Below are positions 1 to 7,334 of a stretch of 31,001 nucleotides of DNA, piece by piece (the first letter of the stretch is position 1; each line of letters opens with the position of its first letter). The notes beneath the pieces are model-generated. The model was not told the origin of the DNA and searched no databases. It saw nothing but the letters and a program-made list of their open reading frames with translations. The translations under genes were made by a program, and so were the position numbers. This stretch comes from CAZZKE01 sp964655005 (GTDB lineage Bacteria; Pseudomonadota; Alphaproteobacteria; Rhodospirillales; JABHCV01), in NCBI GenBank assembly GCA_964655005.1, contig CAZZKE010000034.1:1-31001 (forward strand), read 5' to 3'.

Positions 1-12
1 GTGCATTTCTCA

Positions 13-40
13 TTGGCAACGTGTATCCTGATTTGATATT
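13..40 (+). promoter_or_regulatory. Candidate gltB promoter
   Basis: TTGGCA at 13-18 (5 of 6 to the sigma-70 -35 box) is followed after 16 bases by GATATT at 35-40 (4 of 6 to the -10 box). It points toward gltB. The mobile element begins at 43, at about the expected transcription start, so transcripts would carry almost the whole element as leader. This is inferred from consensus matching only, and the end of the upstream gene is not visible. Confidence 0.35.
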
Positions 41-42
41 TA

Positions 43-305
43 TACCAAATTGCAGGAGGAATGACCCATAGAGATCGTCACAGCAGTCCTTCGGGTAGGA
101 GAGAAGCCGCCGGCGATGCGATCGCATCATCAAGGCTTTTCGACGCCCTCCGAAGGTCTGCTGTGACGACCGGAACGGCGGCTTCACAAGCCTTTTGGAC
201 GTTGTCGCCCACGGCCTTGCGGTACCGGGCACCGCCGCGCCGTCGGCCCCTAGCCAAAAGGCTTGTGAAGCCGTCTCTATGGGTCATTCCTTCTGCAACT
301 TGGTA
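43..305. mobile_element. MITE-like inverted-repeat element, copy 1 (full length)
   Basis: A 263-bp non-coding element bounded by the direct duplication TTA (40-42 and 306-308). Terminal inverted repeats of about 32 nt (43-74 and 274-305, two mismatches) begin TACCAA and end TTGGTA. Inside are two further inverted repeats. Arms 75-94/150-169 have 20 nt with one mismatch, and arms 179-198/254-273 are 20 nt and perfect. The element therefore pairs along nearly its whole length as a three-armed cloverleaf. No transposase is encoded, so it must be mobilised in trans. A TNA-type 3-bp duplication is known for some IS5-family groups, but the transposase family here is not identified. It lies between the likely gltB promoter and the gltB start. 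Confidence 0.9.
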
Positions 306-350
306 TTAGACGCCGCCGTTTTGAATCCATTGACACAAGAGATTTTGACC

Positions 351-3300
351 ATGAGCCAGCAGGTTTGGCCCGCATCGCCCGGTCTGCCCGACAAGCAGGG
401 GCTGTATGACCCCCGTAACGAGCACGATAATTGCGGGCTGGGATTCATCGCCGATATCAAGAACCGCGCGTCGCACGACATCATTCGCCAGGGCCTGCAA
501 ATTCTTGTCAATCTGGATCACCGGGGGGCCGTCGGCGCCGACCCGCTGGCCGGTGACGGGGCCGGTATTCTGTTGCAAATTCCCGACCGCCTGTACCGCG
601 AGGAATGCGCCGGGCTTGGCTTCACCCTGCCGGCCCCGGGCGACTATGCCGTCGGCATGGTGTTCCTGCCCAGAAACGGCGGCACCCGGCAAAAATGTCT
701 GGACGCCTTCGACAAGGTCATCCCCGAGGAAGGCCAGAGCATCCTGGGCTGGCGCGATGTGCCGGTCGATAACTCCTGCCTGGGCGAAAGCGTCAAACCG
801 ATCGAACCGGTGATCCGCCAGATATTCATCGGGCGCGGCCCGAACTGCGCCGATACGGATGCCTTCGAACGCAAATTATTCGTTATCCGCAAGCGTGTGC
901 ATCATGCGCTGTGGGATTTCGATATCGAAGACAAGCGGGAATTTTATATTCCCTCGATGTCGACCCGTACCATCGTCTACAAGGGCATGATGCTGGTCGC
1001 CAATGTCTCCAGGTATTACCGGGACCTGGACGATGAACGCATGGAATCGGCCCTGGCGCTGGTGCATCAGCGTTTTTCCACCAACACCTTTCCGTCCTGG
1101 CCGCTGGCCCAGCCATTCCGCTATCTGTGCCACAACGGCGAAATCAATACCGTGCGCGGCAACATCAACTGGATGCACGCCCGCCGCCATAACATGAGTT
1201 CGGAAATTCTCGGGGCCGATCTGGAAAAACTGTGGCCGCTGATCGGTGACGGCAATTCCGACTCCGCGACCTTCGACAACGCCCTGGAACTGCTTATCGC
1301 CGGCGGCTATTCCCTGTCCCATGCCATGATGATGATGATTCCGGAAGCCTGGTCGGGCAATCCGCTGATGGATGACGACCGCCGCGCCTTCTATGAATAC
1401 CACGCCGCCCTGATGGAACCCTGGGACGGCCCGGCCTCGATGGCCTTCACCGATGGCCGCCAGATCGCCGCGACGCTTGATCGCAACGGGCTGCGGCCAT
1501 CGCGTTTCATCGTTACCGACGATGACAAGGTTATTCTGGGCTCCGAGGTCGGCGTGCTGCCCGTCGCCGAAAACAGGATTATCAAGAAGTGGCGTCTGCA
1601 ACCGGGCAAGATGCTGCTGATCGACCTGGAACAGGGCCGCATCATCGACGACGCCGAATTGAAGGAAACCCTGGCCACCGCCAAGCCCTACCAGAAATGG
1701 CTGGATCAGACACAAATCCTGCTGTCCGACCTGCCCGATGAAGTATCGGCCATGACGCCGGACCGCCAGACCGTGCTGGATCGACAGCAGGCCTTCGGCT
1801 ACACCCAGGAAGACATCAAGTTCTTTATCGGGCCGATGGCGACCCAGGGCCAGGACCCGCTGGGTTCCATGGGCAGCGATATCCCGCCGGCGGTGCTGTC
1901 GGACCGGGCGAAGAACCTGTTCAGTTATTTCAAGCAGAATTTCGCACAGGTCACCAACCCGCCGATTGATCCGATTCGCGAGGAATCGGTGATGTCGCTG
2001 GTCTCGCTGATCGGCCCCCGGCCCAACTTGCTGGACCTGAACACCGGCGGCAAGCACAAGCGCCTGGAAGTAATGCAGCCGATCCTGTCCAACGTCGAGC
2101 TGGAAAAAATCCGGCGCATCGAAAACAGCGTCGATTTCGCCTTCCGCACCTATTCCCTGGATATCTGCTACCTGGCCGAAGAAGGCGCCCGCGGCATGGA
2201 CGGCGCCCTGCAACTGCTTTGCCAGAAGGCGCAACTGGCGGTTTCGGAAGGCAACAATATTCTGGTTCTGTCGGATCGCGGGGTCAACGCCGACCGCGTC
2301 GCCATTCCGTCGCTGCTGGCCACCGCCGCCGTCCACCATCATTTGATTCGCGAAGGACTGCGCACCGAAGCGGGGCTGGTCGTCGAGACCGGCGAGGCCC
2401 GCCAGGTCCACGACTTTTGCCTGCTCGCCGGATACGGCGCGGAAGCGATCAACCCTTATCTGGCGTTCGAAACCCTGAGCCACCTGCGCCACTATCTGCC
2501 GGGCAAACCGACCGAGGAAAATGTCCATTCGAACTACGTCAAGGCCCTGGACAAGGGCATTTTAAAGGTCATGTCGAAGATGGGCATTTCGACCTATCAG
2601 TCCTATTGCGGGGCGCAGATCTTCGACGCCGTCGGCCTGTCGAGTGCCTTTATCGACAAGTATTTCACCGGCACGGCCAGCACCATTGAGGGCGTCGGCC
2701 TGGCCGAAATAGCCGAGGAAACCATGCGCCGTCACGGCGACGCATATGGTCAGGCGCCAATTTACCAGGGGGCGCTCGACGTCGGCGGCGATCTGGCCTA
2801 CCGGGTGCGCGGCGAAGAACACATCTGGACGCCGGAAACCATCGGCAAGCTGCAACATTCCGTGCGGGCCGGCGATTACCAGGGGTACAAGGCGTATTCC
2901 GGCGCCGTCGATGCCCAGGATCAGAAACTCAAGAACCTGCGCGGCCTGTTCTCGTTCAACGACGCCGAGCCGGTCCCGATTGACGAAGTCGAACCGGTAT
3001 CGGAAATCGTCAAGCGCTTCGCTACCGGGGCGATGTCGTTTGGTTCGATCTCGTGGGAGGCCCACACCAACCTGGCGATCGCCATGAACCGGCTGGGCGG
3101 CAAGTCCAACACCGGCGAAGGCGGCGAGGAAGCGGTGCGCTTCAAGACTATGGACAACGGCGATTGCATGCGTTCGGCGATCAAGCAGGTGGCGTCCGGG
3201 CGCTTCGGCGTGACCACCGAATATCTGGTCAACGCCGATGATATCCAGATCAAGATGGCCCAGGGCGCCAAGCCCGGCGAAGGCGGTCAGCTTCCCGGCT

Positions 3301-4961
3301 ACAAGGTCGACGACTGGATCGGCCGGGTCCGCCATTCGACCCCCGGCGTCGGCCTGATTTCACCGCCACCACACCATGACATCTATTCCATCGAGGATCT
3401 GGCGCAACTGATCCACGATCTTAAGAACGTCAACCCCAAGGCGCGGATATCGGTCAAGCTGGTTTCGGAAGTCGGCGTCGGCACGGTGGCCGCCGGGGTT
3501 TCCAAGGCGCACGCCGATCACGTCACCATTTCCGGGGCCGATGGCGGCACCGGGGCAAGCCCGATAACCTCGATCATGAACGCCGGATCCCCCTGGGAAA
3601 TAGGCCTGGCCGAAACCCATCAGACGCTGGTTATGAACAAGCTGCGCGGGCGTATTTCGGTACAGGTCGATGGTGGCCTCAGGACCGGTCGCGACGTAGT
3701 CGTCGGGGCGCTTCTGGGGGCCGATGAATTCGGCTTCGCCACCGGCGCCCTGATCGCCGAAGGCTGCGTCATGATGCGCAAGTGCCACCTTAACACCTGC
3801 CCCGTCGGGGTCGCCACCCAGGACCCCGAATTACGCCAGCGGTTCACCGGCAAACCGGAACACGTGGTCAATTTCTTCACCTTCATCGCCGAAGAGGTGC
3901 GCGAGTGGATGGCCCGGCTCGGCTTCCGCACCATGGCCGAAATGACCGGCCGTTCCGATATGCTGAACGTAAAGGACGCCATCGGCCACTGGAAAGCCAG
4001 GGGCCTTGATTTTGGCCGCCTGTTAAGCAAGCCGGAGGCCGGGCCGGGAGTCGCGGTGAACAATTGCGAGACCCAGAACCACGGCCTGGAGAAGGCCCTC
4101 GATAACGACCTGATAACCCAGGCGCAAACCGCCATCGACGGCGGCGCGCCGGTCCGTATCGAAAGCAAAATACGCAACGTCAACCGCACCGTCGGGGCCA
4201 TGCTGTCGGGCCGCATCGCCGAAAAATACGGTCACGCCGGATTGCCGGACGGAACCATCCACATCACTTTCGACGGCACCGCCGGGCAAAGCTTCGGCGC
4301 CTGGGCGGCGCACGGCCTGACGCTGGAATTGGCCGGCGACGCCAACGACTATGTCGGCAAGGGATTGTCGGGCGGCCGCATCATCATCTACCCGTCCGCC
4401 GACAGCCCGTTTGAACCGGAAGACAACATAATTATCGGCAACACCGTGCTTTATGGCGCCATCGCCGGCCAATGCTACTTCCGCGGGGTCGGCGGCGAAC
4501 GCTTCGCGGTGCGTAATTCAGGGGCCACGGCGGTGGTCGAAGGGGTCGGCGATCACGGCTGCGAATACATGACCGGCGGTATCGTGGTGGTGCTCGGCCA
4601 GACCGGTCGCAACTTCGCCGCCGGCATGTCGGGCGGCGTCGCCTACGTCTACGATCCCGATGGCCATTTTGAAAAACGCTGCAATCTGGCCCAGGTCGAT
4701 CTGGAAAGTATTGTCGATGACGGCGCCGTGGCGTCGGATGACGACCTGGACGACATGCTGTCCTTCGATGCCCAGCGGCTGAAAAAACTGATCGAAACCC
4801 ACGCCGCCATGACCGCCAGCCGGCGGGCCGGGAAAATCCTCGGCGATTGGCCCAATCAGCTGAAATATTTCGTCAAGGTCATGCCGGTTGATTACCGCCG
4901 CGCCCTGCGCCGGATGCGCCCGGACGAAGACGGCGGACGTCTCGCCACGGGGGGTGAATAA
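351..4961 (+). CDS. gltB: Glutamate synthase (NADPH) large subunit
   Basis: The 1536-residue alpha subunit of bacterial glutamate synthase forms two glutamates from glutamine and 2-oxoglutarate, taking electrons from GltD. Domain order is as in the family: N-terminal class II amidotransferase whose nucleophile is Cys28 in the CGLGF motif (preceded by a propeptide to be cleaved), a central domain, the FMN/2-oxoglutarate synthase domain, the 3Fe-4S cysteine cluster at about residues 1139-1150 (CVMMRKCHLNTCPVG), and the C-terminal GXGXG beta-helix region. The ATG at 351 was chosen because the propeptide then has a normal length and a weak AAGAG ribosome site lies upstream. The frame stays open back into the mobile element, but that extension is element sequence. 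It overlaps gltD by one base (TAATG), implying translational coupling. Confidence 0.97.
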   Translation: MSQQVWPASPGLPDKQGLYDPRNEHDNCGLGFIADIKNRASHDIIRQGLQILVNLDHRGAVGADPLAGDGAGILLQIPDRLYREECAGLGFTLPAPGDYAVGMVFLPRNGGTRQKCLDAFDKVIPEEGQSILGWRDVPVDNSCLGESVKPIEPVIRQIFIGRGPNCADTDAFERKLFVIRKRVHHALWDFDIEDKREFYIPSMSTRTIVYKGMMLVANVSRYYRDLDDERMESALALVHQRFSTNTFPSWPLAQPFRYLCHNGEINTVRGNINWMHARRHNMSSEILGADLEKLWPLIGDGNSDSATFDNALELLIAGGYSLSHAMMMMIPEAWSGNPLMDDDRRAFYEYHAALMEPWDGPASMAFTDGRQIAATLDRNGLRPSRFIVTDDDKVILGSEVGVLPVAENRIIKKWRLQPGKMLLIDLEQGRIIDDAELKETLATAKPYQKWLDQTQILLSDLPDEVSAMTPDRQTVLDRQQAFGYTQEDIKFFIGPMATQGQDPLGSMGSDIPPAVLSDRAKNLFSYFKQNFAQVTNPPIDPIREESVMSLVSLIGPRPNLLDLNTGGKHKRLEVMQPILSNVELEKIRRIENSVDFAFRTYSLDICYLAEEGARGMDGALQLLCQKAQLAVSEGNNILVLSDRGVNADRVAIPSLLATAAVHHHLIREGLRTEAGLVVETGEARQVHDFCLLAGYGAEAINPYLAFETLSHLRHYLPGKPTEENVHSNYVKALDKGILKVMSKMGISTYQSYCGAQIFDAVGLSSAFIDKYFTGTASTIEGVGLAEIAEETMRRHGDAYGQAPIYQGALDVGGDLAYRVRGEEHIWTPETIGKLQHSVRAGDYQGYKAYSGAVDAQDQKLKNLRGLFSFNDAEPVPIDEVEPVSEIVKRFATGAMSFGSISWEAHTNLAIAMNRLGGKSNTGEGGEEAVRFKTMDNGDCMRSAIKQVASGRFGVTTEYLVNADDIQIKMAQGAKPGEGGQLPGYKVDDWIGRVRHSTPGVGLISPPPHHDIYSIEDLAQLIHDLKNVNPKARISVKLVSEVGVGTVAAGVSKAHADHVTISGADGGTGASPITSIMNAGSPWEIGLAETHQTLVMNKLRGRISVQVDGGLRTGRDVVVGALLGADEFGFATGALIAEGCVMMRKCHLNTCPVGVATQDPELRQRFTGKPEHVVNFFTFIAEEVREWMARLGFRTMAEMTGRSDMLNVKDAIGHWKARGLDFGRLLSKPEAGPGVAVNNCETQNHGLEKALDNDLITQAQTAIDGGAPVRIESKIRNVNRTVGAMLSGRIAEKYGHAGLPDGTIHITFDGTAGQSFGAWAAHGLTLELAGDANDYVGKGLSGGRIIIYPSADSPFEPEDNIIIGNTVLYGAIAGQCYFRGVGGERFAVRNSGATAVVEGVGDHGCEYMTGGIVVVLGQTGRNFAAGMSGGVAYVYDPDGHFEKRCNLAQVDLESIVDDGAVASDDDLDDMLSFDAQRLKKLIETHAAMTASRRAGKILGDWPNQLKYFVKVMPVDYRRALRRMRPDEDGGRLATGGE

Positions 4962-6403
4962 TGGGCAAGCCAACAGGATTCAAGGAATTTTCCCGCAAGG
5001 ACCGGGGCTACCGGCCGGTCGATAAGCGGGTCAGCGATTACAACGAACTGCTGGTCGCATTATCGGACGACGACCTTCGGCGGCAGGGGGCGCGCTGTAT
5101 GGATTGCGGCATACCGTTCTGCCACCAGGGCTGCCCGGTCAACAACATCATTCCGGAATGGAATGATCTGGTCTATCAGGGCGACTGGAAGGCGGCCCTG
5201 GCGGTCCTGCATTCGACCAACAATTTCCCGGAATTCACCGGTCGTGTCTGCCCGGCCCCGTGCGAGGCCGCCTGCACGCTGAACCTGACCGACCAGCCGG
5301 TGACCATCAAATCGATCGAATGCGCCATCGTCGACCGTGGCTGGGCCGAAGGCTGGATCGAGCCCCAGGTGCCCAAGCGCCTGACCAACATGCGGATCGC
5401 CGTGGTCGGGTCGGGACCGGCCGGCATGGCCTGCGCCCAGCAGTTGGCGCGGGCCGGACACGAAGTCGTGGTCTATGAAAAGAACGCCCGCATCGGCGGC
5501 CTGCTGCGCTATGGCATTCCCGACTTCAAGATGAACAAGGACCTGATCAAGCGGCGCAAGGCCCAGATGCAGGCGGAAGGGGTCGAATTTCGCCCCAACA
5601 GCCATGTCGGCTACAACGTGCTGCCGGAACGGCTGATGGATAAATTCGACGCCATCGCCCTGACCGGCGGTTCGGAACGGCCGCGCGACCTGGCCGTTCC
5701 GGGGCGCGAACTGGATGGCGTCCACTTCGCCATGGATTTCCTGAGCCAGCAAAATCGCCGCAACGCCGGCGAGCCGCTGGGGGATATACCGGAACTGCTG
5801 GCCACCGGCAAACATGTGGTGGTCATCGGCGGCGGCGACACCGGGGCCGACTGCGTCGGAACATCGGTCCGCCAGGGCGCCGCCTCGATCACCCAGATGG
5901 AAATAATGCCGTTGCCGCCGGAAAAGGAAAACAAGGGCCTGTCGTGGCCCGACTGGCCGAACAAACTGCGCAGTTCGACTTCCCACGATGAAGGCTGCGA
6001 ACGTAAATGGGCGGTCGGCACCCAGGCTTTCATTGCGGGAAAGGACGGCAGGATAGCGATGCTCAGGGGCGTCCGGATGGACTGGTCGAATGGCCGTCCC
6101 GAGGAAATTGCGGGCACCGAATTCGAGCTTAAGGCCGATCTGGTGCTGCTGGCCATGGGTTTTATCAGCCCGGTCCACGAAAGCATGCTGGACGATCTGG
6201 CGGTTAAATACGACCGGCGCGGCAACGTCGAGGCGGCCACCGATGGCCAGGCCGCCTATCGGACTTCGATCGACAAGGTGTTCGCCGCCGGCGATATGCG
6301 GCGCGGTCAGTCACTGGTTGTCTGGGCCATCCGCGAAGGCCGCCAGTGCGCCCGCGCCATCGATGAATATCTGATGGGCTCGTCCGACTTGCCGAGACAG
6401 TAG
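4961..6403 (+). CDS. gltD: Glutamate synthase (NADPH) small subunit
   Basis: The 480-residue beta subunit oxidises NADPH and passes electrons to GltB. The N-terminal region carries cysteines for the two 4Fe-4S clusters (CMDCGIPFCHQGCP near residues 47-59 and CPAPCEAAC near 92-100). An FAD-binding dinucleotide fold follows (VVGSGPAGMACAQQLARAG, about 148-166), then a second fold for NADPH (VVIGGGDTGADC, about 287-298). The length is normal. The start codon shares its A with the gltB stop codon, so the two subunits are made as a coupled pair. Nothing looks damaged. Paralogous FAD/NAD oxidoreductases exist, but adjacency to gltB settles the assignment. Confidence 0.97.
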   Translation: MGKPTGFKEFSRKDRGYRPVDKRVSDYNELLVALSDDDLRRQGARCMDCGIPFCHQGCPVNNIIPEWNDLVYQGDWKAALAVLHSTNNFPEFTGRVCPAPCEAACTLNLTDQPVTIKSIECAIVDRGWAEGWIEPQVPKRLTNMRIAVVGSGPAGMACAQQLARAGHEVVVYEKNARIGGLLRYGIPDFKMNKDLIKRRKAQMQAEGVEFRPNSHVGYNVLPERLMDKFDAIALTGGSERPRDLAVPGRELDGVHFAMDFLSQQNRRNAGEPLGDIPELLATGKHVVVIGGGDTGADCVGTSVRQGAASITQMEIMPLPPEKENKGLSWPDWPNKLRSSTSHDEGCERKWAVGTQAFIAGKDGRIAMLRGVRMDWSNGRPEEIAGTEFELKADLVLLAMGFISPVHESMLDDLAVKYDRRGNVEAATDGQAAYRTSIDKVFAAGDMRRGQSLVVWAIREGRQCARAIDEYLMGSSDLPRQ

Positions 6404-6418
6404 GATCGTTTATTGAAA

Positions 6419-6438
6419 TCGCCACCTAATCTTGGCGA
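6419..6438 (+). terminator. Short hairpin after gltD
   Basis: TCGCCA (6419-6424) and TGGCGA (6433-6438) can pair over an 8-nt loop just downstream of the gltD stop. There is no T-tract after it, so it is at best a weak or factor-assisted terminator between gltBD and the nap operon. Confidence 0.3.
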
Positions 6439-6441
6439 CAA

Positions 6442-6455
6442 TTGATAGAGGTCAA
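6442..6455 (+). promoter_or_regulatory. FNR/Anr-type binding site upstream of nap
   Basis: TTGATAGAGGTCAA matches the FNR consensus TTGAT-N4-ATCAA at 9 of 10 defined positions. Its centre is at 6448.5, about 100 bp before napF. A class II site centred at -41.5 would put transcription start near 6490, where the upstream bases (TAGATA at 6478-6483) are only a poor -10 match. Oxygen-controlled expression of nap by FNR is well known in other bacteria. Here it is inferred from the site. Confidence 0.6.
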
Positions 6456-6548
6456 GTTATTCACACTAAAAATAATGTAGATATCTACCCGTCATTCAGG
6501 GCTTGGGCTCTTCGATTTCCCGGACTTTGAACTTATAAGTGGGGTACG

Positions 6549-7070
6549 ATGGTGGGTCGGACCGCGAGCACGGATACGGGCATTAGCCGCCTTGAATTGA
6601 TAGGCGGCCTGATGCGTGGCGGCAGGGTTTCGACCCGCCCGCCATGGGCGCTGCCGGAGGCCGCCTTCCAGGATCTCTGCACCGGCTGTGACGACTGCAT
6701 CGGGGCCTGCCCGACGGCCATTCTGAAAAAATCCCGTGGTGGTTATCCGGTTGTTGATTTTACCGGCGGCGAGTGCACGTTCTGCGGCGATTGCGTCCCG
6801 GTGTGCCACCCCGGGGCGCTGGTGCGGACCGGCGATGGCCGCCCCTGGAACCTGCTGGCGACGGTGACGGCGAGCTGCCTGTCGGTGACCGGTGTTACCT
6901 GCCGTATCTGCGGCGATCACTGTGATGGCCTGGCCATCTCCTTCACGATTTCCCTTGGCGGCAGGTCGCGCCCGATCGTCGATCAGGCCCTGTGCACCGG
7001 GTGCGGGGCCTGCGTTGCGCCATGCCCGGTCGAGGCCATCGCAATGATATCCGAAACAATGGAAAGTTGA
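6549..7070 (+). CDS. napF: Ferredoxin-type protein NapF
   Basis: A 173-residue cytoplasmic iron-sulfur protein of the periplasmic nitrate reductase system, thought in other bacteria to act on NapA maturation before export. Four cysteine groups are visible: CTGCDDCIGACP (about 44-55), CTFCGDCVPVCH (about 77-88), a looser group CRICGDHC (about 118-125) and CTGCGACVAPCP (about 150-161). No signal peptide or membrane segment is seen, which fits a cytoplasmic role. It is first in the nap operon, six bases before napD. The ATG at 6549 has only a weak GGGG ribosome site; a slightly later start is possible. Confidence 0.92.
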   Translation: MVGRTASTDTGISRLELIGGLMRGGRVSTRPPWALPEAAFQDLCTGCDDCIGACPTAILKKSRGGYPVVDFTGGECTFCGDCVPVCHPGALVRTGDGRPWNLLATVTASCLSVTGVTCRICGDHCDGLAISFTISLGGRSRPIVDQALCTGCGACVAPCPVEAIAMISETMES

Positions 7071-7076
7071 TTAGCC

Positions 7077-7334
7077 ATGAGTATTTCAAGTTTCGTTATC
7101 CATTCCCATCCCGCCGACGTCGCCGGCCTGAACGACAAGCTGACTTCCCTGGATGGCATTGAAGTTCACACCATTACCGACGACGGTCGTTTTGTCGTTA
7201 CCCTGGACCAACCGGATGACTACAAGTCCGCCGATATTCTTTCGCAATTGCAGAACTTAAACGAGATTTTGAATATCTCCCTTGTCTACAATTATTTCGA
7301 GCAAAGCCCTGCCGAAAAGGAGCAGATACAATGA
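7077..7334 (+). CDS. napD: NapA signal-peptide-binding chaperone NapD
   Basis: An 85-residue cytoplasmic protein with the NapD pattern: an N-terminal SSFVIHSHP strand, then a ferredoxin-like beta-alpha-beta fold and a conserved SLVYNYFEQ near residues 67-75. NapD proteins bind the twin-arginine signal of NapA and hold back its export until cofactor loading is complete. The stop overlaps the napA start by four bases (ATGA), so chaperone and client are translationally coupled. Length is typical (about 80-90). Confidence 0.93.
   Translation: MSISSFVIHSHPADVAGLNDKLTSLDGIEVHTITDDGRFVVTLDQPDDYKSADILSQLQNLNEILNISLVYNYFEQSPAEKEQIQ

Noticed and set aside
61..309. An 82-codon open frame inside the mobile element with AGGAGGA just before its ATG
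   Set aside because: A similar frame exists in copy 3 but ends earlier, most base changes between copies replace residues, copy 2 destroys it, and the opposite strand has an equally open frame because the terminal repeats are symmetric.
195..350. N-terminal extension of GltB starting at TTG 195
   Set aside because: It consists of mobile-element sequence and would precede the normal GltB propeptide; the ATG at 351 gives the expected start.
876..2528. A 550-codon open frame antisense to gltB
   Set aside because: It is a codon-bias shadow in GC-rich DNA: the opposite strand is unmistakably gltB, and no family is recognisable.
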